Notes: a model not told the origin generated them from the sequence alone. A DNA stretch of 43,395 nt from Deltaproteobacteria bacterium (GCA_016937155.1 JAFGWM010000078.1:1-43395), one strand, 5' to 3'; shown: positions 17,401 through 26,453, counted from the stretch's first letter. Translations and numbers: made by a program.

Positions 17401-18604
17401 CTCAGTAAAAGAAAGCAGTGAAAAGGAAGTTACACGTCGGCATAAACTGGAAATGCGGATGCAGCAGACCCAGAAACTGGAAAGTCTTGGAATTCTCGCT
17501 GGGGGTATTGCCCATGATTTCAATAATCTCCTGATGGGAATTTTGGGTAATGCATCCCTTGCGCTGATGGAAATACCGGAATATTCTCCTGCAAGAGAAA
17601 CGATTCAGTCTGTTGAAAAAACTTCAAGAAGAGCTGCGGAGTTGATAAAGCAGCTCCTTGCATACAGTGGTAAAGGAAAATTTGTTCTGGAGAAAATTGA
17701 TCCCGGGGCTTTGGTGGAGGAGATGGCTCACCTTCTGGAGGTTACTATTCCCAAGAATGTTTCCATCAGATACAAGTTCCGCGAGAATGTTCCTGTAATA
17801 GAAGGTGATCCAACTAAGATTCGACAGATTGTAATGAATCTGATAACCAACGCTGCCGATGCTATTGGAAAGGTCAGTGGTCTGATAACCATATCCACCG
17901 GCAGTATGGAATGCGATGAGGAATATCTTCAGGATAATTATACTGAATATGAACTTCCACCGGGAACTTATAGTTTCATTGAAGTGAGTGATACCGGTGA
18001 AGGTATGGAGAAAGCTGTTCTGGGAAGGATATTTGATCCTTTTTATACAACAAAATTTACAGGTCGAGGGCTTGGGCTTGCGGCAGTAGTCGGAATTGTA
18101 AGGGGCCACAGAGGTGGAATTAAAGTATACAGCGAAGTTGGACAGGGTAGTACTTTTAAGGTAGTTTTTCCCTCAAAAACAGGGAGCAGAAGTGTTGAGA
18201 TTTCTGCTTTGGAGGAAAAAGACGATAATGCCGGAGGTTTGATCCTGATTGTTGATGATGAAACAACTGTCAGAAATGTTGCTGCGAAAATGGTGAAGCG
18301 ACTGGGATATGAAGTTATAACCGCCATAGACGGTGTTGATGGATTAAATATTTTCAAGGAACGCTGTGATGAAGTCGGGCTTGTACTGATGGATTTAACC
18401 ATGCCTCATATGGATGGCGAGGAGTGTTTCAGGGAAATGCGCAATGTCAGGAGTAATGTAAAAGTAATACTAAGTTCAGGATATAACGAGCAGGAACTTA
18501 TTTCACGTTTTGCAGGGAAGGGTCTCAGCGGATTTATCCAGAAACCATATTCAATCAGTCAATTAAGGGAAATTGTCGCTAACGTATTCAGGAAAAAAGT
18601 ATAA
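14489..18604 (+). CDS. Cytoplasmic hybrid histidine kinase with GAF and multiple PAS domains and a receiver
   Basis: The 1371-residue protein has no membrane segment. It begins with a short coiled coil (to about residue 35), then a GAF-like domain (about 40-205), a chain of about five PAS domains (about 215-815, for example LLEGQRDAVVTSDEKGFLTYCSDA) and a second GAF-like domain (about 830-980). The kinase core follows, with the phospho-acceptor His1009 in GGIAHDFNN, the N-box VMNLITNAADAIG and DTGEGM with FDPFYTTKFTGRGLGL. The C-terminal receiver has the DD pair in IVDDETT and phospho-acceptor Asp1302 in LMDLTMPHMDG. It would sense soluble signals and pass phosphate internally. No output partner is adjacent. 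The ribosome binding site before the ATG is weak. Confidence 0.92.
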   Translation: MTPNEQALREKISLLEKEVKDLRLLLENKEEMPKECPIPDVISVFTNIPDDEILEDYICEKFRNFAKGELGIFLSVSESDILTIESVQGNSESVENLERLIGFSPLGMKFPRRVFPVKSTKGHRSVVRYFENIRDVAHPEFSEELLQNIQNQLALEGVYTIRIEIGDKTIGYVSVFCMNKSDCTDSFEAASKLLSITLKNHEILKDKVRESLKHEFVFENMPVSMTISTVVYDKDGNPENFRFLNVNKMWSEITHVSKEDAIGSTLFDLVSEADIAVFHNFLKCVNERKLVRFTHHLVRFNKTVQMLLAPFDEDTVISLSVDISEMNDAYEKIANLEKQHRLLLEGQRDAVVTSDEKGFLTYCSDAVRKFGGYDPLESIGTHISQYLNLEKYELENLMSQVMTSDSPVVLEAPYLRSDGTVIPIEVVVNAIHEEGAPSQFHCIMRDIQFKKHLETVMQKGDILLRGVINAIPDPIMVHDSTGKMAHCNIAANIFWRNSQKSENSVCSLLFDEVVRTGEARKTQMFITEKNSWFDVRAWPVPDENDEIDAVVEHLRDITSEKLMQLKLAESEADMAAIIDNVHDGIIALNRELKVLLVNKTAMEFIKVHASEIKGMDLSDVIDFYTVKTREPLSFSLSMPQLVELFDQNGNWHLVELKLALNNLKEFEGPVHIITLRDETALHAAGMQLAASEKLYRTIIHNFPVGIISLDSHLIVKECNGKFAALLGKEITEIIGENVSFFGFKGIADACEESINGREGYFEGSLYLEKSDSVRAVSFRTVSVKNEENIITGVIGSLQDITGQKINEKMRLDELSRISRQKDALLEVSLIPPSTESNDVYRTITRNCASTLEIDLCALYMVDSIKSEYNCISMYSARRGRYIPGKFHKSRDIGGILRKLRKSDFITVNSDEIEESGIGFHHRTSTEINLFPVRIGGKISGFILIEDAASDRNWFNDEIHFISELCAQVALFSVKESSEKEVTRRHKLEMRMQQTQKLESLGILAGGIAHDFNNLLMGILGNASLALMEIPEYSPARETIQSVEKTSRRAAELIKQLLAYSGKGKFVLEKIDPGALVEEMAHLLEVTIPKNVSIRYKFRENVPVIEGDPTKIRQIVMNLITNAADAIGKVSGLITISTGSMECDEEYLQDNYTEYELPPGTYSFIEVSDTGEGMEKAVLGRIFDPFYTTKFTGRGLGLAAVVGIVRGHRGGIKVYSEVGQGSTFKVVFPSKTGSRSVEISALEEKDDNAGGLILIVDDETTVRNVAAKMVKRLGYEVITAIDGVDGLNIFKERCDEVGLVLMDLTMPHMDGEECFREMRNVRSNVKVILSSGYNEQELISRFAGKGLSGFIQKPYSISQLREIVANVFRKKV

Positions 18605-18613
18605 AATTCATTC

Positions 18614-18641
18614 TTGACAAATGCAACGGACGATTTATGTT
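18614..18641 (+). promoter_or_regulatory. Promoter of the RND efflux operon
   Basis: A perfect -35 TTGACA (18614-18619) is followed after 16 bases by TATGTT (18636-18641). The predicted start of transcription lies inside the palindrome that follows, which fits control by repressor binding. Confidence 0.6.
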
Positions 18642-18645
18642 AACC

Positions 18646-18684
18646 GAAACGTTAAACGGTTGGGTTAAACCGTTGGAACGTTTC
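18646..18684. promoter_or_regulatory. Large nested palindrome, likely repressor operator of the efflux operon
   Basis: The outer arms GAAACGTT (18646-18653) and AACGTTTC (18677-18684) enclose inner arms AACGGTT (18655-18661) and AACCGTT (18668-18674), centred on nearly the same point. The site begins five bases after the -10 box and ends ten bases before the start codon. Double palindromes of this size are typical of TetR-family operators for efflux pumps. The repressor gene is not adjacent. The same DNA could form a hairpin in the leader RNA. Confidence 0.55.
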
Positions 18685-18694
18685 AGGGAGAGAA

Positions 18695-19828
18695 ATGTCA
18701 ACACTTAAGAAATATCTGACATTATTCGGTTTTATAGTAATTTCTGTAACAGGGTGTAAAACGCAAAAAAAGGCTGCGGATAATTCAGGAGAGTTCACCT
18801 ACAGCGTAAGCACAGAACAGGTGTCATCACAAAAAATTTCAATGAATCTGATATTCAGCGGAAGTGCAATGCCATGGGATCAGTACATTCTTTCATTCAA
18901 GGCAAGTGGCCGATTAAGAAAACTAAATATCGAGGAAGGGCAGAGAATCAGGAAAAATGATCTAATCGGTATTATAAGTGAGGAGGATTACTGGCTTGCA
19001 ACCAGACTTGCATCAATCCAGGTTAAAACTCTGGATCCTGACTATAAAAGAATCGTAAAACTGACAAAACTAAATGCTGTACCGGGAGCAGAAAAAGACA
19101 GGATGGAAGGTCGTTTAAAAGCGGCTAAAACACAACTAAAGCAGGCTGAAAGTATGCTTGCCGGAACAATTCTCAGGGCTCCGGTTGATGGCATAATAGT
19201 AAAAAAAATGGTAAATGTTGGTGATCTTATCGGACCTCAACGACCAGCTGGGGTTTTGCTGGATCTGAGTCACATGAAAGTCATTATTAATGTTCCTGAA
19301 GACAATCTTAAATTTGTGAAAAAGGGAATGAAAGTAGATGTCAATTTCAGTGGTGCTGATATAAAAACCACTGGGACTGTCCACTATATTTCATATATCG
19401 TGGACTCAATGACCAGGACCTTTCCGGTCACAATTAAAGTGAGTAATGTTAATGATTCTGATGGAATGCCCACTATACGTGCAGGAATGTCCGGGATTAT
19501 TTCAATACCAAGAGCCCCCGAAGAGGGTATTTTTATTCCATACAGCAGTGTCATGAAGGATACAGACGGGGCACTTTTTGTTTTTATCGAGGTTGATAAA
19601 AGAGCATTAAAAGTTGGTGTAAAGAGTAAAAAACTGGTAAATGGATTTCTCAAAATAGATGAAGGACTGAAAGGTGGGGAAAATCTGGTTATAAGGGGTC
19701 AGCAGTTTTTGAGAAATCACAGTGCACTCATGATACGTGAAAACTCCTCCCGGCCAAAAGAGAAGGATTCCGGGATTAAGAGTACTTCCTCAAATATAAC
19801 CCCAAAGGCTGATGGCGTTTCAAAATGA
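18695..19828 (+). CDS. RND efflux periplasmic adaptor (membrane fusion) lipoprotein
   Basis: The 377-residue protein has a lipoprotein signal ending in SVTGC (Cys21). The barrel-sandwich (lipoyl) halves are visible around residues 70-100 (GRLRKLNIEEGQRIRKNDLIG) and 150-180 (APVDGIIVKKMVNVGDLI), with a short helical hairpin between them. A beta-barrel and a membrane-proximal region follow. It would join the inner-membrane pump to the outer-membrane channel. The hairpin is short compared with AcrA. Its stop overlaps the start of the pump gene (ATGA), so the two are translationally coupled. Substrate cannot be told from sequence. Confidence 0.9.
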   Translation: MSTLKKYLTLFGFIVISVTGCKTQKKAADNSGEFTYSVSTEQVSSQKISMNLIFSGSAMPWDQYILSFKASGRLRKLNIEEGQRIRKNDLIGIISEEDYWLATRLASIQVKTLDPDYKRIVKLTKLNAVPGAEKDRMEGRLKAAKTQLKQAESMLAGTILRAPVDGIIVKKMVNVGDLIGPQRPAGVLLDLSHMKVIINVPEDNLKFVKKGMKVDVNFSGADIKTTGTVHYISYIVDSMTRTFPVTIKVSNVNDSDGMPTIRAGMSGIISIPRAPEEGIFIPYSSVMKDTDGALFVFIEVDKRALKVGVKSKKLVNGFLKIDEGLKGGENLVIRGQQFLRNHSALMIRENSSRPKEKDSGIKSTSSNITPKADGVSK

Positions 19829-22800
19829 ATCTTCCAGAACTATCCTTAAAAAAACCTACTGTAATACTGCTCATCTTTGCCGGTTTGAGTGTGTGGGGTG
19901 TTTTTTCCTTTAAAACAATATCCAGAAGAGAAGACCCGAAAATAGAGATTTCATATGCTGCTGTTCTGACAATTTATCCAGGTGCAAGTGCACTGGAAGT
20001 TGAAAGAAAAGTCACCAGGCCAATTGAGGAAAAACTTCAGTCACTTTCTTCAATCGAGGAGATAAGCAGTGTATCCAAAAGCAATGTTTCAATGATATTT
20101 TTAAAGGTAAATTATAACACTGATTTTGCTCAGCAGTGGGACCTTGTTCGCGCACGGGTTGCTCAAATAAGACCGATTCTTCCCTCCACCGTTGATGGAC
20201 CTAAAGTTATTGATGATTTTGGTGATGTGGTGGGTATGATAATTTCGATTCATTCTCCATCTGCTGATCAGAAGGTGCTTGATAAGTTAAGCGAACGCCT
20301 GAAAAACCGTTTTCTGGGAATTAAGAGTGTGGGTAAAGTTGATATCAAAGGGCTTTGGGATGAGGAAATTGCAATTGAGGGGACTCTGGATGACTTTTTA
20401 AGATACAATTTCAGTCCGGTTGCTGCCCAGAAACTTCTGGGAGCACAGAATATGGGTATTCCCGGGGGCGTAAAACATGGAGATAATGTGGATTATCGTA
20501 TTGTCCCTCCAACGGAATACTCAAATCTGAATGAACTCAAAAACCAGATATTTTCAGTTTCAAAAGAAAACGGTGAAGCAATAAAGCTAGGACAGGTATT
20601 TGATATTAAAAGAAGATACGCTGACCCGCAGAATATGTATTACCGAACCAACGGTGAAAACAGTGTTGTGATGAATATTACAATGAAAACCGGGTTTGAT
20701 ATTACAAAAATGGGGACTCAAGTCAGGAAAGTTGTTGACGAATTTAAAACCACACTGCCTGAAGGGTATAAAATCACAATTCTCCATGATCAGCCTAGGC
20801 ATGTTGATGAAAATCTTGGCGGATTTCTCGCAAATCTTCTGCAGAGCCTGCTGCTGGTTGCAATTTCAATGGCTTTATTACTTGGAATAAGGTCTTCACT
20901 TTTAGTATCTCTGGGTCTTCCTCTGGCGGTTCTGATAAGTATTGCACTTATGCCCATGCTGAAAATTGATCTCGAAAGAGCAAGTGTTGCTGCTTTTATT
21001 GTTGCTCTTGGGATGCTTGTTGATAATTCCATTATTGTAGTGGATCACATTCATAATCTTCTTGATAAGGGTTATGAACTGTCAAAAGCGTGTATAAGCG
21101 GAGCCCAGGAACTGATTATGCCTGTGCTTGGAGGTACCGTTGCATCAATTCTTGCTTTTTTCCCCATGCTTTTATTACCTGATGAAATGGGTGCATATAT
21201 AAGAAGTCTTCCATGGGTACTTACGTTGAGTCTTGGAGCTTCATTCTTTATCAGTGTTACCATAACTCCTTTGCTAGCTTACTTTTTTCTCAGATTTGGT
21301 AAAAAACATAAAAACCAGGAAGACAAAAAACCTAAAAAACCCGGTTTTCTCTCAAGGGGATATTTTCACCTGATGAGTTTCAGTCTACGTGCCTGGCCTC
21401 TGATAATTATTGCTGTAGGGGGGATTGTATTTGCATCCACTATACTTTTTAAAAATCTTGGAGTTTCATTTTTCCCGGTAGCTGAAAGAGATCAGTTTGT
21501 TATAGAAATCTGGACTCCGGAGGGTTCAAGTATAAAAAATACCGCAAAATATGCTGAAATGGTGGAGGATATTCTGAAAAAGGATAAAAGAGTTGTATCC
21601 ACATTGACAGTAGTCGGTAACGGACTTGACAGGTTCTGGATTGCTTTGAAACCTGAACTGAATTCCTTCAATCTTTCACAGATACTGGTGAATACTAAAA
21701 CTCCCGGAGATACAGTTGATATGGTGAAGGAACTTAAGGGAACACTTTCAAAGGTTCCAGGGGCTAGAATAATAGTCAAACAGCTGCTTCTGGGAATAGC
21801 GATTGATGCCCCGGTTTCCTTCAAAATTTATGGTGAAGATATTAATCAGTTGAAGAAGATAAGCGATAAAATCCAGAAAATTATGCTTAAGGATCCAGGA
21901 ATTGAAAATACCAGAGATAATTTTGGAGTAAATTCTCTGGCATACAAAGTGGAGGTGGATGAGAGCAGGGCCCTAAAAACAGGTATTACAAGAGCTGAGA
22001 TCGCTCTGGCACTTATTACCGCAAACAACGGGTTGCCTGTTACCAGATACACAGGAGATGATGATCCTGTAAATGTGGTACTGAAGGTCAGAGACAGTGA
22101 GATAAAAACTCCAGAGGATCTTTTGAGAATGGCAGTGAGCAGCACTGCAACCGGTGCAACTTTTCCAATCAATACTCTGGGGGTAATAAAACCCATGTGG
22201 GAACCAGGAAAAATTAACCGTGATAAGGGCCGGAGAGCAATTAACATCAACGGTTATACAAAACAGGGTGTTTTGGCTAATGATGTTCTTAAACGACTTT
22301 TACCGACTCTGAAAAAAATGAAATTTCCACAGGGATATGAATTCACTGTTGAAGGAGAAGAAAAAGAAAGAGCCAAAACCTTTGGTGATTTAACCATTGT
22401 CTTTGGGGTAACCATTTTTGCACTTTTTGCCGTTCTGGTATTTCAGTTTGGAACCCTGAGACAGGCGGTTGTTGTTTTAGGAAGTGTTCCCCTTGCTCTT
22501 ATCGGCGGAATTCTCGGTCTGATTGTAACAGGGAACAGTTTTGGTTTCAGTGCTTTTATCGGGATGATTGCTCTGGCTGGAGTGGTGATAAAAAATGCTG
22601 TGGTCTGGGTTGATTTCGTGGAAACATCTGTTGCTTCAGGGATGGAATACAGAACTGCTGTTATTGAAGCAGGTGTGGCAAGACTCAGACCGATTTTACT
22701 GACAGCTGCAACCACAATTGGTGGTCTTATACCACTGGGAATAAGTAAGGATGCAATGTGGAGTCCCATGGCCTGGACACTGATGTTTGGTCTTGCGGTT

Positions 22801-22881
22801 TCAACAGTTCTTACTCTTATCGTCATTCCTGTGTTGTATTTTATTGTAGTAAGGCATCAAAGTGCCAGTGCTGAAAGTTGA
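19825..22881 (+). CDS. RND-family efflux pump (AcrB-like inner-membrane permease)
   Basis: The 1018-residue protein has the normal length and two-fold layout of RND permeases: an N-terminal helix, a large periplasmic loop, helices 2-6, a second loop from about residue 560 and helices 8-12. The proton-relay residues are present: Asp in GMLVDNSIIVVD of helix 4 (the usual second Asp is Asn, as in many HAE-1 members) and Lys in VVIKNAVVWVDF of helix 10. It would export drugs, lipids or metabolites using the proton gradient. The neighbours are its adaptor and its outer-membrane channel, so the operon encodes a complete tripartite system under the promoter at 18614. Confidence 0.93.
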   Translation: MNLPELSLKKPTVILLIFAGLSVWGVFSFKTISRREDPKIEISYAAVLTIYPGASALEVERKVTRPIEEKLQSLSSIEEISSVSKSNVSMIFLKVNYNTDFAQQWDLVRARVAQIRPILPSTVDGPKVIDDFGDVVGMIISIHSPSADQKVLDKLSERLKNRFLGIKSVGKVDIKGLWDEEIAIEGTLDDFLRYNFSPVAAQKLLGAQNMGIPGGVKHGDNVDYRIVPPTEYSNLNELKNQIFSVSKENGEAIKLGQVFDIKRRYADPQNMYYRTNGENSVVMNITMKTGFDITKMGTQVRKVVDEFKTTLPEGYKITILHDQPRHVDENLGGFLANLLQSLLLVAISMALLLGIRSSLLVSLGLPLAVLISIALMPMLKIDLERASVAAFIVALGMLVDNSIIVVDHIHNLLDKGYELSKACISGAQELIMPVLGGTVASILAFFPMLLLPDEMGAYIRSLPWVLTLSLGASFFISVTITPLLAYFFLRFGKKHKNQEDKKPKKPGFLSRGYFHLMSFSLRAWPLIIIAVGGIVFASTILFKNLGVSFFPVAERDQFVIEIWTPEGSSIKNTAKYAEMVEDILKKDKRVVSTLTVVGNGLDRFWIALKPELNSFNLSQILVNTKTPGDTVDMVKELKGTLSKVPGARIIVKQLLLGIAIDAPVSFKIYGEDINQLKKISDKIQKIMLKDPGIENTRDNFGVNSLAYKVEVDESRALKTGITRAEIALALITANNGLPVTRYTGDDDPVNVVLKVRDSEIKTPEDLLRMAVSSTATGATFPINTLGVIKPMWEPGKINRDKGRRAININGYTKQGVLANDVLKRLLPTLKKMKFPQGYEFTVEGEEKERAKTFGDLTIVFGVTIFALFAVLVFQFGTLRQAVVVLGSVPLALIGGILGLIVTGNSFGFSAFIGMIALAGVVIKNAVVWVDFVETSVASGMEYRTAVIEAGVARLRPILLTAATTIGGLIPLGISKDAMWSPMAWTLMFGLAVSTVLTLIVIPVLYFIVVRHQSASAES

Positions 22882-22888
22882 GTGAATT

Positions 22889-24445
22889 ATGGCTTTTTTA
22901 CTTTTGATTTCTCTGTTTCTAGGGCAAACCAGTACCTTGAAATCCGAATCTGAAATTCAATCTGTTCATTCAAAAACTGGTGGTGGTAAGTCAATGAAAG
23001 TTGGGTCAGTTGAAAAAACTGAAAACGTTACAAGTGGGGTTAAAAAATTAAAGGAAGTAAAAGGGGACGGAGTAAATAACAGCAAGAAACTTCCATTTTC
23101 CAAGAGTATCAGGAACGTAGCTGAAGGATTTGCAAAAGGACATCCAAAACCCCCGAAGAAAATTTTAAAAAACTCAGGTGTGGTGATTTCCCTTAAAAAA
23201 GCAAGACTTCTGGCAGAAAAGGGTAATCTTGATATCAGACTTCTTGCCCTTAAACTGAGGGAACTGGAAATTGAAAAGAGTATTTCCAGATACAGAATGT
23301 ATCCTATTATTAAAGTGGAATCCAATGCTGTACTGTGGAATGATAAATTGGAATTTAAATTTTCACTTCCTCAGGAGTTTAATGATTTTTTGGCACAGGT
23401 AAACCCGGATCTGGTTGTTGATATACCTCCGATGCTTATAAGAAAACAATTCACATGGCAGACAAGTGTCACTGTGGCTCAGCCAATAACTCCCCTGCTG
23501 TCGTTGTCCCATGTGCATAAGATGAAGAAATATGAAATTGATGCTCAAAAGATGAATATAAAAGTGGAAGGGAGGAAAATTCTGGACACTGTTGATCAGG
23601 CCTGGTTCAACTGCAAACGTGCGGAAAAGTACCTTGAAGTAATTATTGAAGCTGAAAAAATGCTTAAAGTGCAGGAAAAAAGGGTTAAAGCCCTGATAGC
23701 TGCACAGTATGCAAATTTTAGTGATATTTCAAGGGTTAAAAGTGCGATGGCAGATGTTCACGCCCAGAAGATAAAGGCATTCGCCGCTATTGTCATGTCA
23801 AGACAGTATCTGGCTTATATTCTGGGGAAGGATCCATCCAAACCACTGACCGTTGGTGAGTATCAGGCTATTTCATTTAAGCCCTTGAGTGTAAGCGGCT
23901 GTTTGAAACATGCCCGAAAAAGTCGTCCTGAGTTTAAGGTGATAGAAATGTCCAGTCTTCAACTGAGGCATGCTGTGAAAGCTACTGAATTTGATAGAAT
24001 TCCAAGAATTGTAGCTGTTACACAGTATAAGAATTCTCAGGGCACAGGAAATCTTGAGCCTGAGAATCAGTGGTTTGTGGGTGCAATGCTGAGCTGGGAA
24101 TTTCAATGGAAGAACAAGTGGAGAGAGAGAGATAAACTTTTACTCAAAAAAGAAAGTATTTCGATTATGATGGAAAAAGCATCCAGGGGAATTTCCCTTG
24201 AGATAAATCGTGGAAATCAGGATATAAAAACATCCAGAGCACTTGTTTCAGCTCGTAAAACTGCACTGGATGCAGCCAGGGACAGTTATGAAAAAACTCT
24301 TAAGCTATCAGGAAGCCAGATGTCCACAACCACTGATGTTTTATCCGCCAGACTTGAAGTTACAAAAGCTGCAGTAAATCTCATAAATGCAGAATTTGAC
24401 TACAGATTAAGCATGGAAAAATATCACCGAAGCTGTGGATTTTAA
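22889..24445 (+). CDS. TolC-like outer-membrane efflux channel
   Basis: The 518-residue protein starts 7 bases after the pump gene, so it is the third gene of the efflux operon. It has a short signal peptide and then about 75 residues rich in Lys, Ser and Val with no obvious fold. From about residue 95 (VVISLKKARLLAEKGNLDIR) the outer-membrane efflux protein domain begins, with two long helical repeats such as RAEKYLEVIIEAEKMLKVQEKRV and RALVSARKTALDAARDSYEKT. These form the trimeric channel of TolC-type proteins. The long basic linker is unusual for the family. The ribosome binding site is weak (GAG), in line with translational coupling. Confidence 0.85.
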   Translation: MAFLLLISLFLGQTSTLKSESEIQSVHSKTGGGKSMKVGSVEKTENVTSGVKKLKEVKGDGVNNSKKLPFSKSIRNVAEGFAKGHPKPPKKILKNSGVVISLKKARLLAEKGNLDIRLLALKLRELEIEKSISRYRMYPIIKVESNAVLWNDKLEFKFSLPQEFNDFLAQVNPDLVVDIPPMLIRKQFTWQTSVTVAQPITPLLSLSHVHKMKKYEIDAQKMNIKVEGRKILDTVDQAWFNCKRAEKYLEVIIEAEKMLKVQEKRVKALIAAQYANFSDISRVKSAMADVHAQKIKAFAAIVMSRQYLAYILGKDPSKPLTVGEYQAISFKPLSVSGCLKHARKSRPEFKVIEMSSLQLRHAVKATEFDRIPRIVAVTQYKNSQGTGNLEPENQWFVGAMLSWEFQWKNKWRERDKLLLKKESISIMMEKASRGISLEINRGNQDIKTSRALVSARKTALDAARDSYEKTLKLSGSQMSTTTDVLSARLEVTKAAVNLINAEFDYRLSMEKYHRSCGF

Positions 24446-24469
24446 TCAGAACTTCAGAAAATTCAGATT

Positions 24470-24652
24470 TTATGCTGTTGTATCCACAGTGGTACCAGTT
24501 CCAGGTGGCGGTACCGTCTGGGGTATTTCCATCGCACTGTCGATCAGTTTGATCGCCTGCTCTCCTTCAAGATTCATCTGATCCTTCATTTTTCCCAAAA
24601 TAGCTCCCGTGATTTTCAACTGTATTGCACTTGCTGATGAACCAATTTCCAT
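24470..24652 (-). CDS. YjfB-family small protein (putative motility protein family)
   Basis: This 60-residue protein starts at 24652 after a clear GGAGG. It has the layout of the YjfB family: MEIGSSASAIQL, a central helix with ILGKMKDQMNLEGEQAIKLIDSA, and a Pro/Gly tail ending TTVDTTA. The family is annotated as putative motility-related, with little experimental support. No flagellar or chemotaxis genes are in the window, so the link to motility is not supported here. It is convergent with the efflux operon and follows the histidine kinase gene by 79 bases on the same strand, so it may be cotranscribed with that kinase. Confidence 0.7.
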   Translation of the reverse strand: MEIGSSASAIQLKITGAILGKMKDQMNLEGEQAIKLIDSAMEIPQTVPPPGTGTTVDTTA

Positions 24653-24731
24653 AATGACCTCCGTTTTGGGTCATCGGATAAAAAATGATAAACTAAAACA
24701 CCGTGAAATAAAAAAGTTCAGGCGAAGCTCA

Positions 24732-26120
24732 CTAAGGAATGGATTTTGTTTCAATTTCAGTGTTCTGAAGTAATGGGAAGAGAATGATGAAACGTGTGCC
24801 TTTGCCGGTTTCACTCTCTACTTCAATTGAGCCTGAATGATCCTTTACTATTCCGTAGACTGCAGTGAGTCCTAGGCCTGTTCCCTCACCTCCAGGCTTT
24901 GTGGTGAAAAATGGTTCAAAGATGTGATGAATATGTTCAGGGGAAATTCCACTACCTGTGTCTTCGAAGGTTATTTTAAGATATTCACCGGCTTTCAGGG
25001 AAAACGGAGAATTCATGACTGCTGTCATCGATAGAGAAATTTGTTCAGTGGTAATAGTAATGGTTCCACCTTCAGGCATTGCATGCCCCGCATTTATACC
25101 CAGATTGATAACTGCATTTTCCAGAGCTGAGGCACAACCTGAAATTACAGATTCTTCAGTACACAAAATAAGCGCTGTTTTGATTTCTTTAGGAATAGTA
25201 CATCGTAAAATCGCCACAGAGTTTTGTAATACTTCTTTTAAATCAGTAGGTTCAAATGAGACAGTTTCCTTTTTGCTGAAAGCCAGCAGTTTGGATGTCA
25301 ATGCACTTCCACGTTTTGTTGACTGCAGTATCAGTTTTATAAGTTCAAGAGTATCTCCGTCCAGATTATTTTCCGGAAGTACCAGAATTGAGGCTGCACC
25401 GGATATCCCGGATAAAACATTATTGAAATCATGAGCAACTCCACCCACCAGTTTACCCAGAGCATCAAGACGTCTGTGGTGGTAAAGTTGCTCCATCATA
25501 ACTTCTTTTGCTTTCTGGGTTTTTTTACGTTCAGTAATATCCATATTGATACAGAGCCAGGCAGGATGTTTTTCAGTTTCAGAAATTCGAACACCGCTAC
25601 GGAGCACTTCAACTCTGGTTCCATCTTTTCTTATGAAGGTAAATTCTTCAGAAAAACGGGATGATGTAACAGAAAATTTCAGGTTATGTATAAATTTTTC
25701 TGATGATTCTGTGCACATGAATGAGGAAACCGGTTTCCCGATCATTTCATCCAGAGTGTATCCCAGCATTCGAGCAGAGTTATCACTGCATTCAATTATT
25801 ATTCCTTTTTCATCAATAAGTTCAGCTCCATTTGGCAGAAGGTTAAAAAGCTCCATGTATCGCTGCATGGTTTTTCTGATTTCAGTATTCTGTGTTTTAA
25901 TCAGTTTCTGCTGGTTGAGCATTTTCAAAAAAAAGAATCCCAGTATTCCTCCGGATATACCTCCGAATCCCAGTGGTATTATGAACCCTTTCATGTGTAT
26001 TGGAGTTCCAATAATCCTTTTTTGGAGGACGGAAAACAAAGAGAGAATTACAGCACCAATAACTATCGAGAGAACAAAACAAAATCTGCACCTGATAACT
26101 GAAAGCTCTTTTTTCCTCAT
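24732..26120 (-). CDS. Membrane sensor histidine kinase with one PAS domain
   Basis: The 462-residue protein has two N-terminal membrane helices (about 12-31 and 46-67) with a very short loop between them. A PAS domain (about 85-200, LFNLLPNGAELIDEKG to ITERKK) follows, then the kinase core. The phospho-acceptor is His230 in GGVAHDFNNVLSG. The ATPase has ENAVINLGINAGHAM, FEDTGSGI and FEPFFTTKPGGEGTGLGL. There is no receiver domain and no response regulator next to it, so it is an orphan kinase. The type is the same as the core of the hybrid kinase at 14489. An AGGAAG site precedes the ATG. The signal is unknown; the PAS domain probably senses it. Confidence 0.9.
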   Translation of the reverse strand: MRKKELSVIRCRFCFVLSIVIGAVILSLFSVLQKRIIGTPIHMKGFIIPLGFGGISGGILGFFFLKMLNQQKLIKTQNTEIRKTMQRYMELFNLLPNGAELIDEKGIIIECSDNSARMLGYTLDEMIGKPVSSFMCTESSEKFIHNLKFSVTSSRFSEEFTFIRKDGTRVEVLRSGVRISETEKHPAWLCINMDITERKKTQKAKEVMMEQLYHHRRLDALGKLVGGVAHDFNNVLSGISGAASILVLPENNLDGDTLELIKLILQSTKRGSALTSKLLAFSKKETVSFEPTDLKEVLQNSVAILRCTIPKEIKTALILCTEESVISGCASALENAVINLGINAGHAMPEGGTITITTEQISLSMTAVMNSPFSLKAGEYLKITFEDTGSGISPEHIHHIFEPFFTTKPGGEGTGLGLTAVYGIVKDHSGSIEVESETGKGTRFIILFPLLQNTEIETKSIP

Positions 26121-26453
26121 TTGGACTTCCTGAAAATCTTTGGAGCGTAAACAATTTATGTCGTCTGAAAAAATGTCAATTTTCCGGACAAACTACAGAA
26201 CCAAGGATGCACACAGGAAAGAATCATTCTGCTGAAACACACTTTCACCTGTGTCTAAAAAGTATTAAATTGGTTACACTTCCTTTTGCCAATGGAGAAT
26301 TTATAGCGTAAATTTAATTTTTTCCAAGGCTGTTTGGATATATTTCAGATTACCCTGAGTATAATCTTTGGTATTGTGTCTTTAAGGATATTCTTTTCAG
26401 GTATCCCGGGACAGATTTATAACCATATTAAAACCAGGAAAAGAGGGATTACG
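26121..26453. other. Divergent intergenic region, 333 bases
   Basis: No gene is supported. A frame upstream of the exported-protein start is open from a TTG at 26334 and has an AAGG six bases before it, so that gene could have a 40-residue longer N-terminus. Otherwise only AT-rich DNA is seen, without a clear promoter or operator. Confidence 0.4.

Noticed and set aside
20990-21060. Loss of the second Asp in helix 4 of the RND pump as a defect
   Set aside because: VDN in place of VDD is common in working HAE-1 family pumps and the helix 10 Lys is present.
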